Shown here piece by piece: positions 1-12,713 of a stretch of DNA of 64,000 nt. The stretch covers positions 7,658,312 to 7,722,311 of the forward strand of contig NC_092675.1 of the NCBI RefSeq assembly GCF_964355755.1, in the 5' to 3' direction. A model generated the notes under the pieces. It searched no databases. It worked only from the letters and a program-made list of their open reading frames with translations, and was not told the origin of the DNA. Numbering within the stretch: the first letter of the stretch is position 1; each line of letters opens with the position of its first letter. The stretch is from Antedon mediterranea (lineage: Eukaryota > Echinodermata > Crinoidea > Comatulida > Antedonidae). The translations under genes and the position numbers were made by a program.

Positions 1-3000
1 TTTGTTTAAAAAAATATTAAAAAGTATTAGAAAAATGTACCAAAAGTACAGTGAAATGTATTTTCTGTCAAAGAAATGTTAAATACTGTGTTGTTTATGT
101 CCAATATTTCTGACAGGTGACAAACTGGTCTATTGATTTGGATTTATCTACAACATTTGCAACAACATTTGTCGAAAAGAGTGAGTGGCATTTAATACAA
201 AGGAATGATAATAACTGGATGTATGAGAATTTTCAAATAATTTAAATAAAATTGGGAAAAAATATAATATTGTCATATAAAAGAAGTTCATATATGTTTT
301 TTTAATTTAATTATCATTTTTGGCTAAATTGTTAATGTATATTGCATCCCTGTCATCATATATCTGTTTAATTACGTATTAAAGAAACGTTATAGCTAAA
401 ATTCATCTTTTGTACGAATTTTATTATTGTTATTATTATATTTAAAAAAAAAGACAAATGCGAATTTCAGCTTTGTCGCATACATAGATAAATGTAAAGT
501 CTCTTGCATACGTCAATGCGTATGCATTTGAATATGATGACAATTACGAGACAATTGTAATAATATTCCACAATGAACGGAGATTGCTATGCATCAGGCT
601 TCGGGCTTGCAAGATATGAAATGCCTATAGTTTGTGTTGAATTTCCGACAAATCGTGCAATATTATAAATTTGTCAATTTATTTCAACTGAGCAATAAAC
701 TAATTCATTAATTTAGTATTGCATATCACAGAAAATTCTTGATAAGAATTTCACTGTTTGAATCATTGATTATTTTGTGGGTAGATTGTAAAGAGCAAAT
801 CTAATATTTTTAGTTTATGATAAATTAAGAGCAAAATTAGTTTATGTGTGGAATTATTTTCCAAAGTATTGATTCAATTTGTTAGTTTTCTTTAAAAAAA
901 ATGTGCCTGCATCTCATTTGAGGCTTAAGGAGTGAATAGAAACAGTTGTGAGTATACCTTGAGATTAAGCACCAACCTAGAGCTCCACTACATTATACCT
1001 AACATAATTTCCAAATGAGGAACAGAGGTAAAGGGAGGAACCAGAATTGTCAAATTAACCTGTTTCAGGAAGTGAGGTATGGAAAACTCTGGCGAGGAAG
1101 CTGTCGCAAGACAGAGAACTCAGTGAAGGATCCAGGAATACAGTGCTAGGGGCAAGCCCTCCTACTTTTGACAGCTACTTTTTGATATATTTAATTTAAT
1201 ATTATTTTGCCCTTTCCCATTTGGAACTGGGTAATGTAATTAGATATGACAAATAGGTAATGAGAAACCCATTGATTTGTTAGAGTGGGAAGGAAAAGAG
1301 ATTGAAGACTGAGGTAACTTTAAGCATCTATTTGATTTCTCTAGTAAAAAGAACAGCTTATATTCTTACATAAGCAACAATCTGGGCCGGATGTGGAGAT
1401 TACAGAACATAGCCTCAAGAAATACAGCGAATGAACTTACAACCTTATTCGTGTGTCAAACATTAAACCTATACGCAAGTCAATTGGAAACCAACATAGG
1501 GTATCGAGTTGTGTAGGTCGAAGTATCATGTTTCGCTGACAAAACACTGAACTGCCTACGTTTGATTGGACAAGGCAGACGAATATCTCTATTTAGTCCG
1601 TACTAATATTGAGCTATTTTTTTTATAGATTAGAGGCTTTGTTGTTAAAAGCAGACATCAAGCTGGGGTGAGTCGTATAACATTCGATGATCACATGACC
1701 ACATCATAAACATAACTAACGAACAGAACATTAGAGATTCAAACGCAATGCAACACCCTATTTGGTACGATATTACTGCAAGATTTGCAGAAAAATTATA
1801 AGATAATACAATAATTATTTAATGAAGAAATACTACACTCGGATTTCATGAATGATTAAACATAGAATGAAGAATAGATTTGATAAAGACTATTAGGTTA
1901 CTATAGACAAATGGTCTATAAGATATATACTGCATTCTAACTTTGATAATGCCGAATGGTTCTATAGAACATTAGATAAACATCATTTTGTTGACCATAA
2001 ACAGAAAAATGGTTTTAATGGTTTTAAATTTATATAAATAACATTTTTTTACCATTTTTGTAAACAATATCTGACCAATTCTTGGTCTGTAGAAATAGGT
2101 TTTAAAACAATGACCTCCTTTCTTATTTAAGATTTAAATGTTATATTTTATTACTTTTCTCATTGTTTTTATACTGTCCTATCACGTCACGCATGAAAAA
2201 TTAAACTTGGGTGTGAGTCACCTGGCAGTCCTCTTTTGACCTGTTATTTTATATTTTGTCTTGTCTGTCTATATTTATATCTATCTATAGTATAATCAAT
2301 GCAAATCAATGCTCCAATCCAAATAATTGTTTCAATAGCACTTTAGGGTAAAGAAGTTTTCTTTCACAATATTTTTAATGTTATCATTTCACATCGTAAG
2401 TTGGAAACTTCTTGATATTTAAATGGTGGATTTTAAACTTTACAATGATATGGGTTTGCAGGTCGCTTCATTGATATTGTATTTACAGATACAGTATAGA
2501 GATTCCTTTTATTATCCAAACTCAAATATTGGCTTGCCTAAAATAAAAATATGGGGAAAAAAAACTACTGTATCTAACAAATCTGTTATATTTGCAAATC
2601 TTGTATTGTAATTCAAGAGAAGGGAATCATGTACTGGATTTTACTTCCTGCAACTTGTTGTTGTTTGATCTTGACACCTTGTAAGAGATAAGACATTCAA
2701 ACAGTCTATGGTGACAAGAACCTTGTATTCATTGCAGTTCTTCTGTTGCTTCGTAAGTTTGGGACATTTTATACTAATGATATGCAACGATCTGATTCCA
2801 TGCAATTCAAAAATATCATATTTTCAAAGTCTTCAGTTTCATCAAGTTTTAAACATCTCAACTAATTATACTTGGCAATTCGAGACTACAAATACGGTAA
2901 TGCATTTGCAACATTTTCTACTTGGCCAATTTTGGAGCATCGTGATACTACGACTGTCCCTCTTAATTATATGCAATGATGATACTACAGCACGCTCTCC

Positions 3001-3602
3001 CCGAGGCACCTTCTAAAAACAACTCATCGTTATCGATTCAGCTGCAAGTTTACTATAAGTAATAGCACATATGAAATTACATAGAGAACGATAACGCCAT
3101 TATAAAAGGTTGACCAGGAGGTTTAAAGTGGGTCTCTTTGTCGTTTCATTTAAATTTTAAACATGACATTCTTTGAGATCAATCGAAATGCATAACTTAC
3201 ATAGCTCATTATAGTATGCATTTACTATCACAACAACCACGCTTGATTTATTATTGTCAAAAGTCTTGTGTCTAAAATAATACTTGAGCTTGTTTACGTA
3301 GCTTTATATGAAAAGCATAAGGACATGTTCAGGTCTATGTAGTTTTTTTTTATTACAAATAAACAAAATAACATTATAATTAGTTTTACGTTTTTGTTAC
3401 AAACTGAAGTGTCACAGATCAGGGAGAACATCTGGTATGTAAATTTGATTCGTTGCATGACTTTCAATAAATGTTTACCCCACTATAGCTTTGTGTCAAA
3501 CGAAAGACAGTGTCATAAGAGGTGCCATCCAATAATCTTTTCCAAGGTCTAACCAACTGTAGTTTACGCTAAATGCGATAAAAACCATATTAGACTATAT
3601 TA

Positions 3603-4140
3603 ATATGAGTTTAACACATGCCAATACTTCACTATGACATGAGACAGCAAGCTTCTTTTCACACTCCAGCATGGGTTTAACACATGCCAATACGTCACTA
3701 TGACATGAGACAGCAAGCTTCTTTTCACACTCCAGCATGGGTTTAACACATGTCAATACGTCACTATGACATGAGACAGCATAGCTTCTTTTCACACTCC
3801 AGTATGGGTTTAAACACATGTCAATACATCACTATGACATGAGACAGCATAGCTTGTTTTCACACTCCAGTACGGTTTACTCATGCCAATACTTCACTAT
3901 GACATGAGACAGCATAGCTTGTTTTCACACTCTATTATGGGTTTAACTCATGTCAATACATCACTATGACATGAGACAGCATAGCTTGTCTTCACACTCC
4001 AGTATGGGTTTAACTCATGTCAATACGTCACTATGACATGAGACAGCATAGCTTGTGTTCACACTCCAGTATGGGTTTAACTCAATGTCAATGCGTCACT
4101 ATGACGTGAGACAGCATAGCTTGTTTTCACACTTTCGTAT
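3603..4140. repeat. Minisatellite, about 66-bp unit, 8 copies
   Basis: The tandem units contain ATGGGTTTAACACATGCCAA, then TCACTATGACATGAGACAGC and TTTTCACACTCC. Unit starts fall at 3604, 3671, 3737 and 3804, a 66-67 bp period, and the array ends near 4140. The left units carry CAAGCTTCTTTTC and the right units ATAGCTTGTTTTC, so two sub-types occupy separate halves. The open minus-strand frame over it follows from a period divisible by three and is not a gene. Confidence 0.93.
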
Positions 4141-6857
4141 ACTGAACCAATTTAGAGGCTGCCACAATTAGGCAAGCCCCGAGTCGACTTAATAAGTGTG
4201 AAAGGGCTCTCATTTCTGATGAGAGCTTAGCAGTTCCTAATTCATCAATTATGAGAGCTCATATCGGTTTAGTAGCTCTAATAGAAGAGGTACAGTACTT
4301 AAAAACATTTTTCATTGCAATGACTAAACTGCTACAATTACGTAACAAACAATGTAAGAATCAAATAAATGTGTGTATTTTTCCAAATTTTTCCAAATTT
4401 AGAAGTTTTTAAAGATTCTGCCAATCCATAGTTGTCATGTTCATATCTTTTCCGCCGTATCGCTTTATTTACATATTTATAATTATATTTTATAACTTAT
4501 AGTTATTAGTTAATTATAAAAAAATATTTGGAGCTATAATAAGTTTTTGGACAAATAATAAATTAGAGATTATTTGTAAATTTTGTTAACACATTGTTTA
4601 AACTGGTAATCAACAAACAGGACATTGCAGATACATAAAAATTGAATATATTTTAATTAATTTGTATGTAATTAATATTTTTTCATCATCTTGTACTCCA
4701 ATAATAAACATGACATCAGTTTTTGCAACTAACAGAGTCATTATCATTGACAGTTTGTATAGGTAACAGGACAGATTGTATTAATTGTGTTTACGTTAAA
4801 ATTTGCTCAAATGTAAATTATGACTATTCTTTCTGACATACAAGTATCTTATGACATGATAATTTGTAAGCTATTAAAAACTGAAAAATAATAATTTAGT
4901 CTTTAACAATTTTATAAATGTATATGTATTCAAATCCAAAGAAAATAAATTGGTTATACTTAATATGTTGTTTTATATTATTTCATAAATTAAACATTTT
5001 TTAAATTAATTATAATAATTTAATATAATTAATCACTACTAACATAAAATAATTATATATCTTCTTTGATTGACTTGTTTCAATGAATTGTGGCCCTGAT
5101 TTTTTAACTTTTGGCAAACAAGCTAAAATTTTGAGTAGAAATGGCCGAAAGTGTTTAAATAACAAATTTACACATTTTTATTTTGCAAAAATAATGTACT
5201 AAACACATAAAACATTTGACAATTAAAATCTACCACACAAATCTACTCTTCATCTGTCTCTATAAAAACTAGGCCATAAACATGTTTAATAGATTTTTAT
5301 ATAATTTTTCAACATTTTTATAGCTTTAGCAATAAGCATAGTATTATGTAGAATGGTCGTATAAATATTTAAGGCTAATGGGATGAGGGGGCGGTACAAA
5401 CATATGCAGTTAAGGTATTAATTCACTGTATAATGGGACAACGAAAATGACATTTAAAACTGTAGGTTTATAAATACAGAAAATGAATATAGAAATATAA
5501 TTTACAAGAAAGCTGTTCTGGGTTAATAAAAGCAATTATAAAACTTAAACAGTTAATTGGATAGATAATTACATACAATAAAAATAAACAAAACAATTTT
5601 AAATATAAAAATAGCAAAGCAGAAAACTAAATTATTTAAATGTTATGTTTCAGTGGGTTACTACGTCAGAATTAAACAGCTAGATAAATAATCCTAAATT
5701 AGCAAGCAAGCTTTTAATCCCGTTAAATCCGTTAAATATTATTTAAGTAATTAAATAACTTAAAAATAATTACTTGGGTACTGTAGAATTACACAACTAA
5801 GATACTGTAGCTAGATAGAAAACATATAATTAATATAATTTATGAAACAGAAAAATTATATTAGTTAATGTATAAAGGGGACATTATGTCACAACTAGAT
5901 AAAATAAGCTTAAAATAAAATTATTTTATATTAATATCATATGGGTTTATTCTTACATTCTATAGAAATTAAAACATGCACATTATAATAAAGAAGGGGC
6001 CATCACAACTCGAACGGCTGAATACAAAATACCTTTTATACAAACTTCACTATAAGCTTATTACGAGGGAGTAAATAGCCTAACGAATAAAATCTATACG
6101 ACGTGATTGCATGGTGTTAAAAGTGCGGCAAGTGTCTTTCGTGAAAACCCTGAAGGAATGCCCGAGAGGATACAAAATCATCACGTTACTTCACAAGTAT
6201 TTGTTAATTTTACGAGTAGGGGTGAGGGCATCTTTACAAGTTTTTACTATTTATTATATTACTGAAGAAGTTGTGAACTGCTAAGTAAAGATATCAAATC
6301 ACATTTCAATTCAATTGATTTATAAAGAAATATGTATTTTTATTTTATTTATTTATTTAATCACACTCTTGTATGATACAAGATCCGCCAATTATGGCTA
6401 TGTATTTATATATGTATTTAAAAAAATAGAATCATGATTTTAGAAGTACTCAAAAACAAGTTTCAATGTTGTTGTTTTTTTTGTCAATAATTATTGTTTG
6501 GTGGTATACAGTAGACCTACACTGAAAAAAAAAGACCCGCAAAATATGGACAAAAAGGATTGTTTGTTTGTTTGTTTGTTTTTATTTTTTGCTGATATAA
6601 AAATCAACAGTGGTACAGAAAATATATATACATCAAAAGTCGCAGACTTAACAAACAACAAAATCAGAATAAAGACAACAACAAGCAACGAGTAGGAGCA
6701 AAGGATAACCCTCTAAACCCGGAGGTTTGTATCCTGAGGGGTCCCGTACAGGTTGACTTGAGAAGAATATTAAAATTACACTTGAGATACACCCGGCCCA
6801 TGACAGGAATAAATGACACAAATAGTAGAACATGCTAATGACGATGAAGTGTGTTGA

Positions 6858-6915
6858 TATACACTTGCACTGATGAAGGGCTAGTGTTGGCCGTAAGCTC
6901 TGCTAACTTTTCTGG
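6858..6915 (+). ncRNA. Possible degenerate hammerhead-ribozyme motif of a Penelope-like element
   Basis: CTGATGA at 6870-6876 is followed by a GGCTA/TGGCC stem with a short loop, then GTAA where a hammerhead needs GAAA. After that come GC-TCT-GC (a minimal stem III) and CTA, a possible cleavage triplet. Penelope-like retroelements are known to carry minimal hammerheads of this layout. The GTAA core is non-canonical and I cannot show a good stem I, so this is at best a decayed copy. Confidence 0.35.
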
Positions 6916-7027
6916 CTGTTTTACTTTATCGTTTTGCTTTTCGCTTTTTTTTTTATATCTCCATTTAACCAGCCACTGATCCCACAGCATTGTAATTTTT
7001 TCAGTATTTTGCCTTTGGTTTTATACA

Positions 7028-7048
7028 AATATATATATATATATATAT
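7028..7048. repeat. (AT)n microsatellite
   Basis: About ten AT dinucleotides. Confidence 0.9.
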
Positions 7049-7121
7049 TATAAAGTAAATGGTCTCCCATAATTTTCTATGTCTCCTTTATAAATGGCAG
7101 AAGTGGTCCTGTTCAGTCTGA

Positions 7122-7438
7122 GTGAGTGAGTGGCCGAGCGGTTAAGACAGTGGAACCGTAATCACGTAGTCATAACATCGGCAGGGGTTCGAGGCTCACT
7201 CACTCCATGGTTCTGGTGGTAGAACGAGTCTTCTCGGATAAGGACTATAAACCGTAGGTCCAGTGTACACAACTTGCTCGTGTGCACTTTAAAGAACCTA
7301 GTACATCTTTCGAGACGAGTAGGGGGTTACCCGGGTGCATTAGTACATCACAGCCACTGATCACCAACTGGGCCCTCTGGGAGATCAGTCTTTGACTGAA
7401 GAGGTCACCCAGTATAAAGATAAAAAAAAAATAAAAAG
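7122..7438 (+). mobile_element. tRNA-derived SINE
   Basis: The head reads GAGTGGCCGAGCGGTTAAGA, an A box typical of tRNA-Leu/Ser. GGGGTTCGAGGCTC about 50 bp later is a B box. An unrelated body follows (TTCTCGGATAAGGACTATAA and AACTGGGCCCTCTGG among others) and it ends in an A-rich tail at about 7422-7438. A second, shorter copy lies on the opposite strand at 35620-35845. The body and tail rule out a true tRNA gene. Confidence 0.85.
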
Positions 7439-8488
7439 ACAGTGTTCCAACTATTCCATTTTCAGATGGGGTAGAAAGTTAAATGGAAACTCAACTGTAC
7501 TTCTTGAAACTATACTACTTTAAATGTTTGTATAAAAATGAATCAGTAGTTATTGTGTGAGACAATGATCCTCATTGCCAATTATATATATTTGGTGTTG
7601 ATAGGGTTCATTGCTAATTTTGTATAAATGGATTTAAGTATACAATTTTTACTTTTCCTGTTGAATAAAATGAAATAATGCAAATGAGATTTCAAAAACA
7701 AAAATCCTGATATTTGTTTTACTCGATGTGAAATTGATTGTATGTTTAAAAAAAAAATAAAAACGTCAAACAGTTCTTGATGAGTACGTACAAAATATGT
7801 TAATTTCATATAAGGCAATATTTCCGAATCAGAATATGCATGGTACACCTGCAACTGTACTGTAAAACACCTGCTGATAAAAAGCAATGACAAACAAATC
7901 GGAACACATAAACACACAACAATTTACATTACAAGTAGCAACACAGACAAAATATAGACAGATTACATAATAATCATACACTTATAAACCACTCAACATT
8001 TAAATTTTAAATGTTTTTTGTACATCCATATATGGGCTAAAAATATATAATTGAAGATTAAAAATTACATTTTTTATTAAAATTTTAATTTAAGCATCAA
8101 TATTCAAACATCAATATTGGTCTAATGAATGATATTCTAAAGCAAGAAGTCACATGTTGAAATCAAGCTAAAGACATTTATTAGATTGCGCAAAACAACA
8201 AAAAACTTTGATAGAAATTAGCGATTATCCCATCCTTTTTTCATTAAAAAATTATTTTTTTTATATTAATTTGCTTGTTCATTTTATATAAGTATTTTCT
8301 TTATGGTTATTTTTTTAAGGCTTCACAAGCAGTTCTACAAGAAATGAATGCATATGGTTAGAAGAATGCACTGGTAATTACATACACAATATAATGCCAT
8401 AATGTCATAACAATTTTTGATTAATTCCTAAAAACCATAATATTTAATATCGCAAATATTTAATCAACAGCTGTTGATGCTCACTTAC

Positions 8489-8626
8489 CCTTGGAGACTC
8501 GTCCACAAGCAGAATTGAACACCGTTCACAGCGAAGAAGCGATATTGTTAGCTCCAGTATCCGACGCATTATGCTAGAGAGTGTACTCTGCTCTTCGAAT
8601 ATCACCCTTGCTAAATCAAGAAGAAC
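8489..8626 (-). CDS. PDE5A: PDE5-like phosphodiesterase, coding exon 4 (start of GAF-B)
   Basis: The exon has 46 codons, between an acceptor at 8628-8627 (CTTTTTTAG type) and a GTAAGT donor at 8488-8483. The translation begins VLLDLARVIFEEQSTLSSIM and ends LLRCERCSILLVDESPR. It aligns with the PDE5 stretch [20 protein letters not shown] and the CTIFIVDED strand that opens GAF-B. The CERCSILLVDES form is closer to PDE11 than to vertebrate PDE5, which is common among invertebrate members. The next exon was not found between here and the left edge, so the rest of GAF-B and the HD catalytic domain are outside the window. Confidence 0.93.
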
Positions 8627-8656
8627 CTAAAAAAGTACACAAAATAACATAACTAA

Positions 8657-8785
8657 AGCTCTGTCCACACTATAAACTTAATGTGACAACAAAATGTGAT
8701 GTGCCCATATATGGACATGTATAAGTATGTATATCACTACCATCACATTTTTTTGTCAAACTAGTTTGATAGTGTAGACAGGGCT
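8657..8785. mobile_element. Palindromic MITE, copy 1 of 3
   Basis: The terminal inverted arms are AGCTCTGTCCACACTAT and ATAGTGTAGACAGGGCT. Inside are AAAATGTGATGTGCCCATAT and its inverse near CATCACATTTTTTTGTC. The element is about 129 bp. Related copies lie at 43256-43382 and 55213-55347. Confidence 0.75.
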
Positions 8786-8906
8786 GAATATGTATATCTT
8801 CTAATTTATCATTGTCATTATCAGCACTTTTAATGCTCTTTTTTATTTCAAAAAAATTTTGTTTTATAAATATGTGGCATTTAATTGCTTTTTTTTAATC
8901 ATTAGT

Positions 8907-8992
8907 ATTGCAGTCAGGATTAGAACCCAGGCTTTTACAATTGGTAAACAGCCACCAAGCTACTGTGTCACTCTAATAACCGAGTAGAATCT
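8907..8992 (-). mobile_element. tRNA-like SINE head remnant
   Basis: The minus strand reads AGTAGCTTGGTGGCTG (A-box-like) and, about 30 bp on, GGGTTCTAATCCTGAC (B-box-like). No body could be delimited. It is probably an old SINE fragment. Confidence 0.5.
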
Positions 8993-9111
8993 TATATCTA
9001 CAACAATGCTACTGTCTAATTTAAGTAAGTTTCAAATTAATGATAATTGGTTGTTATTCCTCTCTTCTTAGTATAATTGCATTCAATAGAACTCCTCATA
9101 ATAGTGGCATC

Positions 9112-9351
9112 TCACCCATATTGAGGTAACACCCATATTGAGGGAAAACCCATATTGAGGTAACACCCATATTGAGGTAACACCCATATTGAGGTAACAC
9201 CCATATTGAGGTAACACCCATATTGAGGTAACACCCATATTGAGGTAACACCCATATTGAGGTAACACCCATATTGAGGTAACACCCATATTGAGGTAAC
9301 ACCCATATTGAGGTAGCACCCATATTGAGGTAACACCCATATTGAGGGAAA
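9112..9351. repeat. Minisatellite, 17-bp unit, about 14 copies
   Basis: The array is a head-to-tail repeat of CACCCATATTGAGGTAA, nearly perfect, with two GAGGGAAAA variant junctions near each end. It lies inside the short intron between PDE exons 3 and 4. With a 17-bp period, all three frames repeat as a 51-bp cycle without stops, which explains the long spurious minus-strand frames. Confidence 0.95.
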
Positions 9352-9413
9352 ACTGTTTTGGTATTGAAAGTGTCCCATAAATAAGAGTTCTTAATACAGT
9401 AGTAGTACAGTAC

Positions 9414-9503
9414 CTTGTTGCGTTTCACTTCCAGCATGGCACGCTGGTACAGACGAGCATTATTAATACCGATTCCACAAAACTGCAAGTATTGTTCAAA
9501 CAC
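9414..9503 (-). CDS. PDE5A: PDE5-like phosphodiesterase, coding exon 3 (end of GAF-A and linker helix)
   Basis: This 30-codon exon, VFEQYLQFCGIGINNARLY followed by QRAMLEVKRNK, matches the PDE5 segment [20 protein letters not shown]...LENKRNQV. That segment is the last strand and long helix linking GAF-A to GAF-B. The acceptor is CTTTACAG ending at 9504 and the donor is GTACTG starting at 9413. Both ends are phase 0. The first codon is GTG (Val), not a start codon. The exon lies only about 60 bp from a 17-bp minisatellite in the next intron. Confidence 0.93.
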
Positions 9504-9986
9504 CTGTAAAGATAAAATAAGTTTCCATGTTTATTTGAATAAACACCTTGTTTTAAATACATGCCGCTCATTAATAAATGCTCCCCAACAAACCCCTCAG
9601 AAAAATTTCTTTAACAAATAAGCGCCCTTGAGTGTTTATCTGAATAAATATGGCAATAGTCATACAGTAAATCTTGTATAAAAATTGAGCAATTATAATT
9701 AAATACAAGGACACGTTGGATTATTACTTTTCAACATCCGTAAATATAATTGTTATCTGTAAACGTGACATCTAATACTCCGATGATAGTGCGCAATTAA
9801 ATATTTTTGAAAAAGTGAAAAACCACATGTTTATTGGTAATACTCTATTACTGTATGTCCACCATAAAACTTAAATTTTTGTGGTTAAGTACGGCTGCAA
9901 GCATGTAGGTAGGGGTCCGGGACCGCGACAGAACGAGAACGGATGGGGACCCTCTAAAGAAATTGCATTTTATTTGTCAGGCATTT

Positions 9987-10017
<31 letters not shown>

Positions 10018-10031
10018 GTTGATTTTTTTTT

Positions 10032-10078
10032 TAATGCGCCTTGAGCACTCTTGAGTGGAATGTGCGCTATAAAAATCC

Positions 10079-10114
<36 letters not shown>
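10032..10114 (+). mobile_element. LINE/SINE 3' end with (TTA)n tail
   Basis: ATGCGCCTTGAGCACTC, then TGTGCGCTATAAAAATCCTG and about ten TTA triplets, is the classic 3' terminus of CR1/L2-type retroposons. A similar terminus occurs at 42452-42530. No coding part is attached. Confidence 0.6.
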
Positions 10115-10149
10115 GTAATTCTTATATATAGATCAGCCAGTATTTATAA

Positions 10150-10438
10150 TAATTTTTAATTTTCAAGTCTTTGTTGGGACCAGCTTCCCAGACCATTGAC
10201 AGATGCTTCAGTCCTAAAGCCCATAAAGTTCACCCTCATTTTGATTCACTTTAACTGTATTTTGTCTTTATGTCTTTTATGTGTAAACTGACTTTGGGGT
10301 TGGGTCAACCGGCTCAGCTACAGTGATTACGTTCACTTAGGTTGACGCTCTTCTCCCTAATTTCAGTTTTTTTTTGTTATGTACAGTACATACTGAAAAT
10401 GAAATAGACCGAATAAATAATGAAATAAAATGAAATGA
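10150..10438 (+). mobile_element. Probable LINE 3'-end remnant
   Basis: The sequence ends in the simple tail AATAATGAAATAAAATGAAA after a unique-looking 3'-UTR with mixed base composition (GGGACCAGCTTCCCAGACC, GGTTGGGTCAACCGGCTC). This resembles Jockey/CR1 3' ends. No reverse-transcriptase remnant is visible. Confidence 0.4.
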
Positions 10439-12348
10439 GCATGACAGCGGTTAAGATGCAATGTTTAAATTATAAATGGGTAATAATTGTAAGTAATTAT
10501 GAGTATACGAACCCCTGTTAATGGGACACTTTAGTGGCTTAACAAAGTGCTCCTTAATAAGGGTGTCCACTGAATCTACTGTATCTACATAATGGTGCTA
10601 TTTTAAAAATAATTTTTAAATAATAAATTAATAAGACCATTATCTTAAACATGATTAAATAGAAACATTTCAGTTGCTTTTTCTGAAATTATTAAATGGC
10701 TTTTCTGGTGTATGTAATGATTTATGTTTAGCCCCTAGATATATTGGATTGGTAAGGTTGTTGCCCTGTAATTTCCTCTAATTATGCATTTGCATGGTTC
10801 TTTTTTTCTTTAAATTTGCATATTATTACTATACTCATGAGATTTTTCATCTTTATACAAACTACCTACTGTATGCTATTGAACTCTACCAAAGTGTACA
10901 GTAGGAACGTTGACAAAAGTCAAGTTACGATAGTTGCTTTCCATAATAATGTATGTGTTAGATAGGACAACACAGGACAAAATCAAAGAAAAGTACTGGT
11001 ATTTAACTGTAGAAATTTATCCTAGTTTAAAATTTTGTCAGACTTTGTGCAAGACGTTTTTTCTTTACAGTTTAGGCGTGGTCATTTTTTTTTTGGAGAG
11101 TCAGAACATAAATCAAAAGGACAGGACAATAAATCTAGTCTTTGAATATGATTGGCGGATATGTTTCAAGTTGTCAAAATGCTACATCAAGTAGGGCAGG
11201 TTTAAGCAAATAGAGTCGGCAAACAACGTTAGAAGACGGAGGTTTTACCTGTCAACAGACATGGTTGCCATTGGCTACAAGTCATATGCGTACAACATGT
11301 ACAGTATCTTGACATGACACATTCGACAATATTGAAGCAAAAAAATATATACTAATGGTGCGTACAACATAGCTAATAAATTTCTCAATGTTACTGAACA
11401 TAAAACTATGTTAATAAATTCTCAGATGTAGTAGGAAATAAAATAGGTAATTGAAAAGAAACCTATCCAATGTTTTATACATTTGTGTGTTAAATGTATA
11501 AAATGTGTACGGTATGTATAAAAAAAGATTATAATGTACATACATTATTGTTCAACAATATTTTGCCAATTTTAATTAATTTAAGATTCAATGACGTAAA
11601 TAGAAAATTTTTCTTTTAAAAATAAATTATTAATTCATAAATTTTCATTTTAGTTTGAACTCCCCACACAGGTTCTTTAAATAAAACATTAAAATAGACC
11701 ATCATGACAATAAGAATTTATTAAATACGTTAGTATCTAATTATAGAAACAAAAATTATCTAAGCTATGCTCCATTTAAAGTCATTATGACGAAATGTAG
11801 AGCTGATCTCATTCAGTCTTTGCAGCACTACCCTAGAAGCTACAGCATGGTGCTGCCAGTACAGCTCTGCCTTAATGATCCAATTCAATCTGTTTTTGCG
11901 AATTAATTACTATTATGAATACAATATTTTTCTTTTATAATTATCCAATAAAAAGTTTAAATTAAATTACTAATAGAATTCAATTGTGGGGGAATATTTA
12001 CATAGATCCTGCATTTAAAATTACTCTCACAATATGTGACAACACCTAACTTATTACCAAATGTTAATAATGGACAATCAATGGTGGAAATGGTTTTGAT
12101 AATAATATTAATATTTATATTATATTTTATTTTTAGAAACTTATTTTGTGTACCTAATTTTGTACAAGAAATATTTTAAATGAAAGAGAATGGTTCGTGA
12201 ACAAATTTTTAATTTTAGCCTAATTCCAAAATTTTGCTTTTACAAAAACAGGTCCTCTTTCAGTATATAGATGGTAAAGGATATGTACAGCCTTACCACA
12301 TTTAAACATCATTTCTTGTCACTTAAGTTATAAGCATTGTTTGGCCAT

Positions 12349-12399
12349 GGTTATAGAGCTTGGATGGGTGACCATGTGGGAATATCAGGTGCTATATAT
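12349..12399 (+). mobile_element. 5S rRNA-derived fragment (5S pseudogene or SINE3-type head)
   Basis: CTTGGATGGGTGACCATGTG and GGGAATATCAGGTGCTATA closely match the 3' half of 5S rRNA, including the internal promoter box C (GGATGGGTGACC). The 5' half is absent. It is either a truncated 5S pseudogene or the remaining head of a 5S-derived SINE whose body continues to about 12540. Confidence 0.75.
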
Positions 12400-12713
12400 G
12401 GAGCTGGGGCCCCATTATGCAATTAATACAAAACAGCAATGCTGACCCTTATGGCAGCCCCTGCATCTAGTAGTATCTGCCTCAGACCATGGAGAAAGTA
12501 ACTTACTATATTTCTCTGGACAGTCGGCATTGGACACTGGCATTGGACACTGGCACTGGTTGGTCCTATCATTATCAATGATTGATTCAAACAACAGTAA
12601 TAACAGAATTATCTATGTGAATCCTAATACTCAACAGACATGAAATGTACAGTATACTACTGATATCGGGACAGTGAACAGATTCAGCCACATTTCCTAC
12701 ACCTAATAATTTA

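Larger units (their letters stand above)
1..8488 (-). other. PDE5A: Intron 4 of the PDE5-like gene, continuing past the left edge
   Basis: After the donor at 8488 I searched the minus strand for the rest of GAF-B (a DAYxDPRF-like segment or an NKFDE motif) and found none, so this is read as intron. It contains a 66-bp tandem array (3603-4140), a hammerhead-like motif (6858-6915), a tRNA-derived SINE (7122-7438) and an (AT)n run near 7028-7048. The stretches 1-3602, 4141-6850 and 7440-8480 are AT-rich with no convincing gene. Confidence 0.7.
8627..9413 (-). other. PDE5A: Intron between coding exons 3 and 4 of the PDE5-like gene (787 bp)
   Basis: This short intron holds a palindromic MITE copy (8657-8785), a tRNA-like SINE remnant (8907-8992) and a 17-bp minisatellite (about 9112-9351). 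Repeats therefore fill more than half of it. It separates KRNK from VLLDLA, which are adjacent in PDE5 proteins. Confidence 0.88.

Noticed and set aside
117-180. A plus-strand exon between TTTCTGACAG and GTGAGT
   Set aside because: The splice-like borders look good and the frame is open, but it is only 64 bp, resembles no family I know, and lies in an intron of a minus-strand gene. Chance is likely.
7122-7200. A functional tRNA gene
   Set aside because: The A and B boxes are present, but the segment does not close into a full cloverleaf and continues into a SINE body with an A-rich tail. A second copy shares that body.
9083-9503. Minus-strand frames reading MGVTSIWVLPQYG repeats, one running into PDE exon 3
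   Set aside because: The repeat part is the 17-bp array in an intron. Only 9414-9503 is coding, shown by the splice sites and PDE5 similarity.
11240-11290. Extra PDE exon suggested by a GTAAAA donor after a readable minus-strand stretch
   Set aside because: Exons 2 and 3 join without any missing residue relative to PDE5, so no coding exon is expected here.
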